The notes under the pieces were generated by a model. It was not told where the DNA came from and did no database searches. It saw only the letters and a program-made list of their open reading frames with translations. Below are positions 18,269 to 27,884 of a stretch of 64,000 nt of DNA, piece after piece. This stretch comes from Maricaulis sp. (GTDB lineage Bacteria > Pseudomonadota > Alphaproteobacteria > Caulobacterales > Maricaulaceae). Location of the stretch: the NCBI RefSeq assembly GCF_017643475.1, contig NZ_JAEPNI010000004.1, forward strand, positions 62,001 through 126,000, read 5' to 3'. How positions within the stretch are numbered: position 1 is the stretch's first letter; each line of letters opens with the position of its first letter. The position numbers and the translations under genes are program-made.

Positions 18269-21200
18269 CGCTCGCTCGGCTCTTCGCTTTCAGGAATACC
18301 GGTGACGGGGTCGGCAACGACGCCCCCGTCTCCCGGTTCTTCCACCACCCGCAATCGTTCGAGAACCTCCGGCGGCAACACTGACGGGATGGCCGGCTCA
18401 CCATCCTCGCCCCGGTTCGCAGCGGCACGCTCCGCTGCTGTGCCCTCGAACATGCGGCGGAAGACACCGGGCGCCAGAACGGAAAGCGGATTTGCGAACA
18501 CTGTCAGGCTGTCGAACGGCCCCTCGACTGAATAGGTTATCCCGACCACGCCTTCTCCCGGCCGGGAAATCAGCAATTCACCGATAACCGGGAGGTTTCC
18601 AAAGAAGGAATTGACCGCATAGGAGGGCGCCAGATTACCGTCAATCGCCGCGCTGCGTCCTTCAAAGTCAATCGAGCCTGCTGCCGTCACGCCCAGCGAA
18701 CTGCCCGTCGCCTGACTTTCGCCGATGGTGAACAGGCCGTCCTCGAACATGACATCACCTGTTATGCGCTCGAAACGGATACCATCCCCATTGAGCAAAG
18801 CGCCCAGCCCTTCAAATGAACCCGCAGCCAAGATGCGGGCGAGAACCGGAACCCGAACAAGGGTGATGTCATCGATTTCCACCCGGGCCGTCAGCGGGCC
18901 ATCCACGCCCAGGGGCGGAGCTTCGCCGAGTACGGACATTCGACCACCCACCACACCCTCAGAGAAACCGATGAAGGCCGAGAGACGTTCAATCGACTGC
19001 GTTTCCACACGGAATTCCCGGATGCCGCCCTCTTCCGGAGCGCCAAAGCTGGCGAAAAACGGCCCGGCGCTGGAGCGGCCGGAAACAGCTACAGCACGGA
19101 TGCCATCCTCTTCGCTGCGCCAGATGAGACTGAAATCTTCCAGCACTTCATCCTCTTCAATCGCCATCCGTGCCACATCAAACGTCACGGACAGCGGAAG
19201 GGAAAAAGCGTCCGCCGTGTCGCTCTCGTCTGCGGTCGATTGCTCCGGTGCCACCGGCTCACGATTGTTCCAGATCTCCAGGATTTCACGAGCATCGAGA
19301 TAATCGCCGGACAGTCTTGCAGTAAAGGGTTGCCCCGGCTCAGGAGGGGCGGCGAGACGCCCGCGCAGACTGATAAAATCGTTCACCTCGACATGGTCAA
19401 GATTGAGCTCGACCAGACGTCCTCCGGGAGACAGCTGCGCATCGGCACCAATCTCCACACCTTCCGTCTGGATGATGATTTCCTCAAAGACGTAATTCCG
19501 CGCGTCGTTGCGGGACAAGGTGAAACCGGCAAGCCCCTCGACCCCGATCTCCTTGAACCAGACACCATCCGGCGCTTCGATCCAGGCTTCCGTCAGGTCG
19601 GCATCCACATCGATCGACTGGATATCCAGCCCGTTGGAAATCGCGCGGGCTTCGACACCAACAAATCCATCAAGATACCGGCGCGCCGGAATGCCGAATT
19701 CATCGAGCGCCCGCGCGCCCAGGCGGGCCTCAACCTCGAATGTGGTAGAAGGCTGACCGTCGGGCATTGTGAAGTCTTCCACCCAGTTCACGCTAACGGG
19801 CGTATCGACCCAGAAAGCATCTCCGCTGGCGGTCAGGCGGTTCTGGTCCGCGGTGATCGATACCGTGCCCTGGCTGAGCGCTAGAGGTGTCTCAGGAATG
19901 GCCAGGGCAACGCCGGTAAGATCGCCCGTGATCACAAAGGGGATGTCCTCTGCCGGAACGTCAGAGAGCATGGGGCGCTGGATCTGGAACGTGATCTCGC
20001 CCTCACCGCCCACGGCCTGTGGATCGATGCCGTACTCGGTCGGGAAGCCCAGAGGCTCCTCGTCGATCAACGCGAGAATATCCGTGGCCGTGCCATATCC
20101 CCGTCCTGAATAGGTCGCGATGGCGCCTTTCGGATTGAGCCGGGGGATGTCTACATGGCCCTCGTGGATGATGATGTCGCCGACCCGACCCGCCGTCAGG
20201 CTGGCTTCGAAGGCATTGCCGTAAAGCGTTGCGCTGCCAACTGCTTCCGTGATCGGCGTCATGGTCGAAATATAGCGGATGATACCGTCTTCAACATCGA
20301 AGGAGAGATTGAGCCGGTCGTTGGCCAGCGCACCGCTGGCAATCGATTCAGCGTCAATATTCATATCCAGGCGCGAGTTATAAAACCGGCCACCGAGAAT
20401 GCCCTCCTCGATCCAGTCACGAGCACCGTCGGCGAGATCCACCGGCCAGTAGGACAGCACCGCCTCGGCCGTTACATCGCCAAGCACCGGTCCGGAGAGC
20501 ACGATATTGGGCAGCCAGCGTCCGTCCGCGACCTGGCTGAGACTGGCGTAGCCGGTCAGTTCGGCGCGAATCCTGTCGAGCTGGACATTGAGGGCCTCGT
20601 AATCGATCCGGCGCTCATTGAGGTCGGCACGGCCCGATACATCCAGCCCGCCCCAACGCGGCGGACGCTCGAAGATCTCGCCCAGATCGACAAACCCCTC
20701 ACCGGCGCTGAATTCATACCGCCAGCGCATGGGCAAGGCCCCCGCATAGGCGTCCAGGTCATAGATCCGCCCGGAAAGTTCCCCGGCAAAGACATCAGAG
20801 ACAATCCGCCCGCGGTCCAGCGAAAGCGATCCGACCTGGGGATCGAAGACCAGCGACAGCTCAGCTCCTTCAAATCCATGCTCCTCGCCCTGGGACAGGA
20901 TAACACCCTCCCCGATATCAAGCTCCAGCGAGGCTGTCTGGATGCCGGTCTCGAGACGCGCATCCATGATCAGGTCCAGCGAGAGCGGGGCATCCAGTGC
21001 CCGCAAGGCGGAAAACGGCCCCTGGGTCGGAGCAACCGAAGCGAGGTAGAGCTGATCCACATCAACTTCCAGCAAGAGCGAGGTCAGCCGGGCCCCGGCC
21101 TGCATACGGATATTGAGATCGGCGAATCCGGAGGCGGTCGCGATCTGTCCCTGCAGGATGGATACAATCCGGAACTCGTCCCGAGCGAGTTCAACACGCG

Positions 21201-21819
21201 CATTGTTGACCAGCCAGGCTACGCCACTGATCTGGTCGATAATGCGCACCGTCGCGTCACGAACTTCCACATTGCGGATACGTCCGAGCGGACTGTCACT
21301 GGCTTCCGGGTCCTGCAGCAGAAGGAAGAGCGAGGCGCTGTCATCGCCCCCGCGTTCCGGCTGACGTGCCGAAGCAGCCACACGGTCAACTCCGCCCAGG
21401 CCAGCGCCCACGGCGCCATCTGCCCGTCGCACAATAGATACGGAACCCCCGTGAACACGCAATTGCGTCGGCTCGATCCGCCCGAAGATCATCGGCTGGA
21501 TGGCCAGCCCCGCTTCGATCAGCGGCGCCCGGGCGATGACTTCGCCGTCCGCCTGGGCCACCGCCACATCGCGGGCAGTGACAATAATGGCGCCTTCACT
21601 CGACTCATACCGCGCTTCCAGATCGCCAAGCGCGACCACATCACCCTCGAACATCTGGGCGATCTGGGCCTGCACATCCTCGCGCAGGAAGCCGAGATCG
21701 ACCGGCCCTGAGGACAGGCGCCAGAAGATGAACCCCAGGCCAAAAATCACCATCATCAGAAGCACGGCAACGGCTTCCAGAATGTAGATCAGGGTCCATT
21801 TCGCAGAACGGCGCAGCAT
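18265..21819 (-). CDS. large AsmA/YhdP-like membrane-anchored protein (DUF3971)
   Basis: A 1184-residue protein with one N-terminal membrane anchor ([21 protein letters not shown] region, residues about 10-32). A very long, repeating beta-strand-rich periplasmic body follows. This is the layout of the AsmA-like/DUF3971 family, including YhdP and TamB, now thought to form bridge-like grooves moving phospholipid between membranes. The C-terminal part ([20 protein letters not shown] followed by [19 protein letters not shown]) is the AsmA C-terminal signature. The last ~50 residues are Pro/Glu-rich. It is divergent from bcp and convergent with tyrS, with stop codons overlapping by three bases. 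Confidence 0.85.
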   Translation of the reverse strand: MLRRSAKWTLIYILEAVAVLLMMVIFGLGFIFWRLSSGPVDLGFLREDVQAQIAQMFEGDVVALGDLEARYESSEGAIIVTARDVAVAQADGEVIARAPLIEAGLAIQPMIFGRIEPTQLRVHGGSVSIVRRADGAVGAGLGGVDRVAASARQPERGGDDSASLFLLLQDPEASDSPLGRIRNVEVRDATVRIIDQISGVAWLVNNARVELARDEFRIVSILQGQIATASGFADLNIRMQAGARLTSLLLEVDVDQLYLASVAPTQGPFSALRALDAPLSLDLIMDARLETGIQTASLELDIGEGVILSQGEEHGFEGAELSLVFDPQVGSLSLDRGRIVSDVFAGELSGRIYDLDAYAGALPMRWRYEFSAGEGFVDLGEIFERPPRWGGLDVSGRADLNERRIDYEALNVQLDRIRAELTGYASLSQVADGRWLPNIVLSGPVLGDVTAEAVLSYWPVDLADGARDWIEEGILGGRFYNSRLDMNIDAESIASGALANDRLNLSFDVEDGIIRYISTMTPITEAVGSATLYGNAFEASLTAGRVGDIIIHEGHVDIPRLNPKGAIATYSGRGYGTATDILALIDEEPLGFPTEYGIDPQAVGGEGEITFQIQRPMLSDVPAEDIPFVITGDLTGVALAIPETPLALSQGTVSITADQNRLTASGDAFWVDTPVSVNWVEDFTMPDGQPSTTFEVEARLGARALDEFGIPARRYLDGFVGVEARAISNGLDIQSIDVDADLTEAWIEAPDGVWFKEIGVEGLAGFTLSRNDARNYVFEEIIIQTEGVEIGADAQLSPGGRLVELNLDHVEVNDFISLRGRLAAPPEPGQPFTARLSGDYLDAREILEIWNNREPVAPEQSTADESDTADAFSLPLSVTFDVARMAIEEDEVLEDFSLIWRSEEDGIRAVAVSGRSSAGPFFASFGAPEEGGIREFRVETQSIERLSAFIGFSEGVVGGRMSVLGEAPPLGVDGPLTARVEIDDITLVRVPVLARILAAGSFEGLGALLNGDGIRFERITGDVMFEDGLFTIGESQATGSSLGVTAAGSIDFEGRSAAIDGNLAPSYAVNSFFGNLPVIGELLISRPGEGVVGITYSVEGPFDSLTVFANPLSVLAPGVFRRMFEGTAAERAAANRGEDGEPAIPSVLPPEVLERLRVVEEPGDGGVVADPVTGIPESEEPSER

Positions 21820-21918
21820 TATTCACGCCCCATCGCAGTCGAATGGCTGGACGTGCAGGCGCACAAGGGCAATTTATCGCTGCAGCAACCGCAATCCATG
21901 CGACTGGGGAGAAATGAC

Positions 21919-22386
21919 ATGAGCGAACTCAAAACAGGCGACCTGGCTCCGAATTTCAACATGCCGACCGATGGTGGCGCTTCCGTAGAGCTTTCTACCC
22001 TGAAAGGCAAAAATGTCGTCCTCTACTTTTATCCCAAGGACGATACGCCGGGTTGCACCACCGAGGCCATCGACTTCAGCACGCTGATCGCAGATTTCGA
22101 CGCCGCCAATACAGTAATCATCGGCGTGTCCAAGGATACTGTCGCCAAACATGACAAGTTCAAGGCCAAACACGAACTCAAGGTCACTCTGGGCTCCGAT
22201 GAGGATGGCGAAGTGCTCGAAGCCTATGGTGTCTGGGTTCTCAAGAAGCTCTATGGCCGCGAATACATGGGTATTGAACGCGCAACCTTCCTCATTGATG
22301 CCAATGGTAAGGTCGCGCAGATCTGGCGCAAGGTGAAAGTGAAGGGCCACGCCGAGGCCGTTCTTGACGCTGTCCGTGCCCTTTGA
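21919..22386 (+). CDS. bcp: peroxiredoxin, Bcp/PrxQ type
   Basis: A 155-residue thiol peroxidase that reduces hydrogen peroxide and organic peroxides. The peroxidatic Cys is in PKDDTPGCTTEAIDF. The resolving Cys found five residues later in many Bcp proteins is Ile here, so a 1-Cys form or another resolving partner is likely. ATG 21919 (MSELKTGDLAPNF) follows a GGGGAG site and matches family starts better than the open frame upstream. The DUF455 gene overlaps its end in ATGA. Confidence 0.93.
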   Translation: MSELKTGDLAPNFNMPTDGGASVELSTLKGKNVVLYFYPKDDTPGCTTEAIDFSTLIADFDAANTVIIGVSKDTVAKHDKFKAKHELKVTLGSDEDGEVLEAYGVWVLKKLYGREYMGIERATFLIDANGKVAQIWRKVKVKGHAEAVLDAVRAL

Positions 22387-23207
22387 TGACGCCGGCCGAC
22401 ATCCAGCAAGCCTGCTTGAGCGTACTCGACACCGCACAGCCGACCGCGAAGGCCGCCCGGGCGCGTGAGGTCGCGGCGCTCTGGCGGGATGGCAAGCTGA
22501 CGCTGCCAGATGTCTGGCAGTGTATTCCAAACACGCACCGCCCGGCCCGGCCGCAAAACCCCGAACTTGTTCCACCGGGACAGGTTCCCAGGCGACGTCT
22601 CAATGGGCCCGCCGGCCGTATCGCCCTGATGCACGCCATCGCCCATATCGAATTCAACGCCATCGACCTCGCCTTCGACCTGGTCGCCCGATTTGGCGGC
22701 GAAGCTGAATTTGATGAAGCCCAACGCCACGCCCTGGTCGATGACTGGATCCGTGTCGGGGATGACGAGGCCCGGCATTTTGTCATGGTCCAGGACCGGT
22801 TGGAGGAGCTCGGCGCCTGTTATGGCGACCACGTCGCCCATAACGGGCTCTGGGATGCCGCCATTTCCACGTCACATGACCTCGCGGCGCGCCTCGCCGT
22901 AGCACCATTAGTGCTGGAAGCGCGCGGTCTGGACGTGACCCCCGGCATGATTGACCGGCTGGTCTCTGCCGGCGACCAGAGCAGCGCCGATGTCCTGAAA
23001 GTGATTTACGAGGAAGAAATCGCTCACGTTGCAGCCGGTGCGAAGTGGTTTCACGCGCTTTGCACCGCCGACAAGCTCGATCCTCAAACGCGATACCAGA
23101 GCCTTGTAAAACAGCACTTTAAAGGTGGCCTAAAGCTGCCATTTAACTTCAATGCGCGTAAAACTGCGGGTTTGCCCGAAGAATACTACCTACCATTGGC
23201 GCAATAG
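22383..23207 (+). CDS. DUF455 ferritin-like protein
   Basis: A 274-residue member of the DUF455 family, related to ferritin-like di-iron proteins; the reaction is not established. Candidate iron ligands are spread over the helices in order: AHIEFNAIDLAFD (Glu/His), GDDEARHF (Glu/His), LEARGLD (Glu) and EEEIAHVAAG (Glu/His). That is the E...ExxH pattern expected for a di-iron bundle. It overlaps bcp by four bases, so a shared role in oxidative stress or redox chemistry is plausible. Confidence 0.85.
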   Translation: MMTPADIQQACLSVLDTAQPTAKAARAREVAALWRDGKLTLPDVWQCIPNTHRPARPQNPELVPPGQVPRRRLNGPAGRIALMHAIAHIEFNAIDLAFDLVARFGGEAEFDEAQRHALVDDWIRVGDDEARHFVMVQDRLEELGACYGDHVAHNGLWDAAISTSHDLAARLAVAPLVLEARGLDVTPGMIDRLVSAGDQSSADVLKVIYEEEIAHVAAGAKWFHALCTADKLDPQTRYQSLVKQHFKGGLKLPFNFNARKTAGLPEEYYLPLAQ

Positions 23208-23306
23208 GGCCCAAGATTTGCATCACGGGCTGTTGAATTTTCTTCCAGTTTTGTGTCACATGCCTGCGGGGCGTATGGGGCAAGCGTAAAAGAGCGGCTC
23301 ACAAGC

Positions 23307-24536
23307 ATGTTCGCAGGCGTTAAAGAAGCGATTTGGGGTACAGCGCAGCGCTGGTTTCCAGATCGACAAATTTATCACCGCAGTGATGGTCAGGTTCGTT
23401 ATTTCGCAATTTCGACCACGCTACAGGTGTCGGCGCTTTTTGCCGCAACCGTGCTCGCCGGCTGGCTTTGTTTCACGACGGTTTCCGTTGCCTTCCACGG
23501 CCGCGCCATTGCCGCCAAGGAATCCCAGATTGAAGAAGAACGGGTCCAGGCCAACCGCCTGATTGCCGAGGCACAGGCGAGTGAAGCCACCGCGATCTCG
23601 CTGGTGGAGTCGCAATCGGCCGAGTTCGACCGCACCGCTGTTGAATTCCAGCTTCGCCACGAGACCTTGCGTCAGCTCGTTGAATTTGCGGAGCAATTGT
23701 CCGGCAGCGTCATGGAGCCCTCTCCCGAGCTGGATGATGGCCGCGTCCTGATGGCGGCGACCCCGGCTGACCCGACACCGCGCGAGTCGCGCGACAGCCT
23801 GGTCTCCCTGTCCTCGCTTTCGGAAAACCCGGAAGACCAGATCAATTACCTCATGGGCGAGCAGGATCTCGTTCTGGCCCAGGCCGAGGACGCGACCGAG
23901 ACGCGCCTTGAAAACCTGCGCGCCGTTCTGCGCCTGACCGGACTAGATATCGAGGAAGTCGTTGCGTCAGGCCGTGACACCGACGAACAAGGCGGCCCGT
24001 ATGAGCCGATTTTCGTCGACCACTCCTTTGGACCCGACCTCGAGATCAATCGCGATTTTTCCTCGCGTATCAACCGTATCGCAGCGCGCATGCTTGAAGT
24101 GAACGAGTTGGAACGCTTCTCCCTGGAGGCGCCGTTCGGTGAACCGATCGCCGTTCCCCATCGTCGCACCTCGCCGTTTGGCATGCGCATGGATCCCTTC
24201 CACGGACGCCCCACCCAGCACCTGGGCATGGACTTCGGCGCCTATCGCCGCGCCCCGATTATCGCGACCGGACCGGGCGAAGTCGTTTACGCGGGCTGGA
24301 GAGGTGGTTATGGTCGTACCGTGGAGATCGACCACGGGTATGGCTTCCGTACCCGATACGCGCATCTCCACGAAATCGCAGTGCGCCGGGGTGATACCGT
24401 CGAGCGAGGACAACAGATCGGGGGCATGGGGTCCACGGGTCGTAGCACAGCTACGCACTTGCACTATGAAATCTGGTTCAATGGATCGAGAATTGATCCG
24501 GACCGACTACTGAGAGCGGGACGTTATGTTCAATAA
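23307..24536 (+). CDS. membrane-anchored M23 peptidase (LmdC-like)
   Basis: A 409-residue M23/LytM zinc endopeptidase expected to cut peptidoglycan cross-bridges in the periplasm. An N-terminal membrane segment (LFAATVLAGWLCFTTVSVAF region) is followed by a coiled-coil stretch (KESQIEEERVQANRLIAEAQ). The C-terminal catalytic domain has HLGMDFG and THLHYEIW as zinc and catalytic motifs, so it looks active. A GTG at 23253 is an alternative in-frame start adding 18 residues. Its last 11 bases overlap the bactofilin gene. The pairing matches the M23-bactofilin shape module described in Hyphomonas and relatives. Confidence 0.88.
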   Translation: MFAGVKEAIWGTAQRWFPDRQIYHRSDGQVRYFAISTTLQVSALFAATVLAGWLCFTTVSVAFHGRAIAAKESQIEEERVQANRLIAEAQASEATAISLVESQSAEFDRTAVEFQLRHETLRQLVEFAEQLSGSVMEPSPELDDGRVLMAATPADPTPRESRDSLVSLSSLSENPEDQINYLMGEQDLVLAQAEDATETRLENLRAVLRLTGLDIEEVVASGRDTDEQGGPYEPIFVDHSFGPDLEINRDFSSRINRIAARMLEVNELERFSLEAPFGEPIAVPHRRTSPFGMRMDPFHGRPTQHLGMDFGAYRRAPIIATGPGEVVYAGWRGGYGRTVEIDHGYGFRTRYAHLHEIAVRRGDTVERGQQIGGMGSTGRSTATHLHYEIWFNGSRIDPDRLLRAGRYVQ

Positions 24537-25068
24537 GAGTAACAAAGACACCTCCAACTCCGATCCGATGCATCAACCAGCTGCAGCGCCAAAAAGGAAT
24601 GCCATGAAATCGAAAGCTCCATCCATTCTCTCCGGTGACCTGGTTCTGACCGGTTCCATCGTTTCCGAAGGCGAAGTCCAGCTGGACGGCACCGTCGACG
24701 GCGACATCCGCGCAGGCTCCCTGATCATCGGTGAAGAAGCGAATGTGAATGGCGAAGTCATGGCCGAGACGGTTGTCATCCGTGGCCGCGTGACCGGTTC
24801 AGTTTACGCCCGCCAGGTACAGCTTGCCTCCACCGCACGCATCGAAGGCGATATCGTGCATGCTGCCCTCTCCGTAGAGAGCGGCGCGTTCTTCGATGGC
24901 CACTGCCGCCATGCCTCTGATCCGCTGAGCGAGAAATCCGGCGGTGGCGCACCCGCTTCTGCCCCCAAGGCCGCGAACAAGTCCGCCGACATCCCGCCGG
25001 CTCCGGGTAAGTCCTCGTCTTCCGTGACGTCTCTTGAGCCACCGCTGGCGAGCAAGTCCTCAGCTTAG
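24526..25068 (+). CDS. bactofilin (BacA-like)
   Basis: A 180-residue bactofilin, a cytoskeletal protein that self-assembles into non-polar filaments and localises cell-wall enzymes. The central DUF583 beta-helix has the regular repeat (SILSGDLVLTGSIVSEGEVQ, then VDGDIRAGSLIIGEEANVNG). The N-terminal ~30 residues are polar and the C-terminus is Pro/Ala/Ser-rich and probably disordered. ATG 24526 overlaps the M23 gene by 11 bases; ATG 24604 (MKSKAPSIL) is a possible internal start. Coupling to the peptidase suggests it positions that enzyme at a growth site. Confidence 0.92.
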   Translation: MFNKSNKDTSNSDPMHQPAAAPKRNAMKSKAPSILSGDLVLTGSIVSEGEVQLDGTVDGDIRAGSLIIGEEANVNGEVMAETVVIRGRVTGSVYARQVQLASTARIEGDIVHAALSVESGAFFDGHCRHASDPLSEKSGGGAPASAPKAANKSADIPPAPGKSSSSVTSLEPPLASKSSA

Positions 25069-25091
25069 CTGAACCAGGACGAGTTTGACTT

Positions 25092-26780
25092 CTAAAAAAC
25101 GGCGGAGCGAAAGCTCCGCCGTTTTTTGTTTGTGTCGCACCAGTCAGTGCTTTTCCGAAGGAGAATGTCCGGCAGCTGGCCACCGCCGAGCATCCACCCC
25201 TCTTCCATCATTTGTAACGCCATATTGGATTGGGTGTTCCCGTAAATTCCATCCGTAAAACGCGTCAATGTATAGGCTCTGCCGGAAGGGGACGTAGCGA
25301 GCACATCCTCACCGTCGACCTGAATATGCCACGCGGCGTCGCCAAGGAGGAATGAAACGAAACGCCCGGTATGTCTGCGTGTCACTGGCAGCGCGGAATT
25401 CGCCCTGACCGGTGCAAGCTGGTCGAGAGACTTTTGCTGCATCCACAGGAGCAGCTGCCCTTCATGCAGCGTAACACGTGCCCATGGCACATCCGGGCTA
25501 ACAAAGCTGTCTTCCGCAACTGGTTGCAGGTTCAACTGAAAGCCATCAAAGAAACGCAGGGCCAGATCACCCGCTTCATTAATCTCCATGTCGGCGACTT
25601 GTACCCGGCCGTTCACCTCTCCAAACCACTGCCCAACAAGTTGCGCGGCAAGTTCGGCGTTTGGGCCTGTCACTCTCGGAGGCTCGTCCTGAAGAGGCCG
25701 CTCATGCGTGAAACGCTCGAACATCTCATCGCGGATCGCATGCGTGATGCGCTCGGCCCCGCCACGCCCGTGATAGATGTCTGACGCGATGAGAACGATG
25801 ACCACACTACGCGCTGCAGGATAGTACATGACGTAAGTGCTGGTCGCTCCACTGGTTCCGCCGTGTTCGAAAATGGTGCCATGCCCCTCGCCGGAAACAT
25901 TCAGGCCAGCACCATAACTTGTCGGCATGCCGTCACTATAGAGCCCCTCCATGCGCAACCCGTCCATGGCGCCTCCGCCTGCCAAGACGACTTGCGACCA
26001 GGTCATCATGTCCGAAAGCGAAGAATACAGCCCGCCTGCGCCGACCAGGCTCTGCACAGCGTCAACCGTGTCGAGATTGCGATAACCTCCGTCGACTTGC
26101 CGATAACCGAAGGCTCGATTCTCCCGGCTGTATTTGGGGCCATACGGGAAATAGGTTCCCGTCATGCCGAGTGGCCCGAACGTTGTTTCTGACAGGTATT
26201 CAGGCAGTGACCAGCCACTGACGCGCTCCACGATCATGCTGAGCAAATCATAGTTATTGTTATTGTATGCCCAGAAACTGCCCGGCTCGTTGGGCTGTGG
26301 CAGGCGAGCATACATATCCAGCAATCCCTCGCGCCGGCCACCGGCGAACACCCCCAAACGCCTCGCAGACGGCGAAGCCAGTCCCGAAATCTGCACCATG
26401 AGATCGCGAACCGTCACGCCGCGATCTGGTAACTCCGTTAGATAACTGGAAATGGACGCGTCAAGCTCGATATGGCCCTCCGCCTCAAGGGAAAGGATGG
26501 CATAGGCCGTGAAGTGTTTGGTCAGCGATGCGAGATTAAACCCGCTCTCCGCGTCGGCCGGAATGGCGTTCTCGATATCCGCCATGCCGTGGACGGCTCG
26601 ATGGACCCACTCGCCCTGCCACATGACGGCGACCGCCGCGGCCGGCGTCGTCGCGCTGTCGGTCTCTTCGAAATAGGCATCGATATACGACCAATCATGC
26701 TCTGCCTGAACCGTGGCGGCGGAAGCTAGTCCAGCCAGCAAAACCGGCGAGAGCAGAATGAGAAACAGACGAGTAAGCAT
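25092..26780 (-). CDS. secreted serine hydrolase, beta-lactamase/class C-like
   Basis: A 562-residue exported protein. It has a signal peptide (MLTRLFLILLSPVLLAGLASA), then a beta-lactamase-fold domain with SLTK as the SxxK nucleophile motif, YNNNN as the YxN motif, and EHGGTSG as the third motif. After about residue 370 there is a C-terminal beta-rich extension of ~190 residues. Such proteins include D-amino peptidases and esterases; the substrate here is unknown. It is a paralogue of the protein at 50537-52234. The start ATG 26780 is preferred to an upstream TTG. The last ~11 codons run through the bactofilin terminator hairpin, so the very C-terminus may be unconstrained. Confidence 0.85.
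   Translation of the reverse strand: MLTRLFLILLSPVLLAGLASAATVQAEHDWSYIDAYFEETDSATTPAAAVAVMWQGEWVHRAVHGMADIENAIPADAESGFNLASLTKHFTAYAILSLEAEGHIELDASISSYLTELPDRGVTVRDLMVQISGLASPSARRLGVFAGGRREGLLDMYARLPQPNEPGSFWAYNNNNYDLLSMIVERVSGWSLPEYLSETTFGPLGMTGTYFPYGPKYSRENRAFGYRQVDGGYRNLDTVDAVQSLVGAGGLYSSLSDMMTWSQVVLAGGGAMDGLRMEGLYSDGMPTSYGAGLNVSGEGHGTIFEHGGTSGATSTYVMYYPAARSVVIVLIASDIYHGRGGAERITHAIRDEMFERFTHERPLQDEPPRVTGPNAELAAQLVGQWFGEVNGRVQVADMEINEAGDLALRFFDGFQLNLQPVAEDSFVSPDVPWARVTLHEGQLLLWMQQKSLDQLAPVRANSALPVTRRHTGRFVSFLLGDAAWHIQVDGEDVLATSPSGRAYTLTRFTDGIYGNTQSNMALQMMEEGWMLGGGQLPDILLRKSTDWCDTNKKRRSFRSAVF
25094..25127. terminator. bidirectional terminator, also coding for the serine hydrolase tail
   Basis: Nearly symmetrical hairpin: ACGGCGGAGC / GCTCCGCCGT around GAAA, flanked by A-run and T-run on both strands. 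It follows the bactofilin stop by 25 bases. On the minus strand it lies within the last codons of the serine hydrolase gene, whose stop is at 25092. Confidence 0.85.
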
Positions 26781-26823
26781 ATTGAAGACCTCAAGCAACC
26801 ATCGGAGTAGGAGTGTGAAACAT

Positions 26824-26846
26824 GGCCGCGAAAACCATTCGCGGCC
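26824..26846 (-). terminator. hairpin between methyltransferase and serine hydrolase genes
   Basis: Perfect 9-bp stem GGCCGCGAA / TTCGCGGCC with AACCA loop, in the gap between two genes on the minus strand, 108 bases after the methyltransferase stop. There is only a weak T tract (ATGTTTCAC), so termination is uncertain. Confidence 0.5.
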
Positions 26847-26953
26847 GCTTCACCTTCTGTCCCGCTGATAGGCCTGTGATCCACTCCAATCTTGTCCCGA
26901 AACTGTTAAATCGTGTCTCGACAGATAGCCCCGGTTTAGGCTTACAAATCTGG

Positions 26954-27736
26954 TCAAACCGCCTCTGCCAGCATGGCAAAGGAGACTTTCATGAATTTGT
27001 TGAGCGGCGTGGCCTCATCGCTCCAGTCGTCCTCGTAGAAGTCGCGCAACACAAAACCGGACCGCAGGAGGCCTCCGATCAGGCCGTCCAGCGTGTGGGA
27101 GAACTCAAGATGTTCCTGTGCGGCGATTCGCTTGTCGAGGCCCTGCTTGTCGAGATGTCGGGTGTCATCAAACGGCAACTGGAATTTCACGACCGGTTCG
27201 GCACCGGCCTCGATGGCGTCGTGATCGAACATGTAGAAAGCCGGGTTCATCACGCCAGTAAGCAGACGACCGCCCGGCTTGAGGACCCTGCGAACCTCCT
27301 GCCACACGCGCTCGACATCGGGCACGAAAATCGTGGAGACCGGATTGAAAACGAGATCGAAACTCTGCGGATCAAAGCGCGAGAGATCCATCATGTCGCC
27401 CTGCTCGAACAGCACAGATAACCCGTCACGTCGAGCAACCTCACGGTCGCGAGCAAGCTGTTCGTCCGAATTGTCAAAACTGGTCACCTGTCCGCCGGCC
27501 GCGGCCAGTACAGGAACCTGTTGGCCGCCTCCGGATGCCAGTCCAAGCACACGTGCACCCGCCAGCTCGCCAAACCAGTTACGCGGAACGATGCGGTTGG
27601 GTGTGAGGATTACCTCTACCTCGCCCCGGCGTGCCCGCTCGATAGTTTCCAAATCAACGGGCTGGCTCCACTCACCTTCTCCGGACGCTGATTCCCTGTT
27701 CCAAGCCGTTCGGTTCTGTGCCACGACATCGACCAT
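26954..27736 (-). CDS. class I SAM-dependent methyltransferase
   Basis: A 260-residue soluble methyltransferase of unknown substrate. The SAM-binding glycine loop is VLGLASGGGQQVPVLAAAG (motif I), followed by an acidic residue in SFDNSDEQL. Motif II/post-I lies in FEQGDMMDLSRF and VFNPVSTIFVPD, and a VLKPGGRLLTGVMNP block is typical of UbiE/Coq5-like folds. It starts at ATG 27736 and is divergent from the acyltransferase gene at 27885. Confidence 0.87.
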   Translation of the reverse strand: MVDVVAQNRTAWNRESASGEGEWSQPVDLETIERARRGEVEVILTPNRIVPRNWFGELAGARVLGLASGGGQQVPVLAAAGGQVTSFDNSDEQLARDREVARRDGLSVLFEQGDMMDLSRFDPQSFDLVFNPVSTIFVPDVERVWQEVRRVLKPGGRLLTGVMNPAFYMFDHDAIEAGAEPVVKFQLPFDDTRHLDKQGLDKRIAAQEHLEFSHTLDGLIGGLLRSGFVLRDFYEDDWSDEATPLNKFMKVSFAMLAEAV

Positions 27737-27884
27737 CGAAATCCTCTGAAGCTGTTTCTTTATAGAGACTTACCTTCCCCGGCAGCGCGCGTCATCCCTT
27801 TTCGTCGCTCCGGCTATTGTAGACGTGTTTGATTTTTAAACTTGTCTGTGTTACATCCTACTCAACACGTAACGGAGCAATCAA

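Noticed and set aside
20155-21711. A 518-codon plus-strand frame opposite the AsmA-like gene
   Set aside because: No ribosome site or recognisable motif, and fully inside a well-supported gene.
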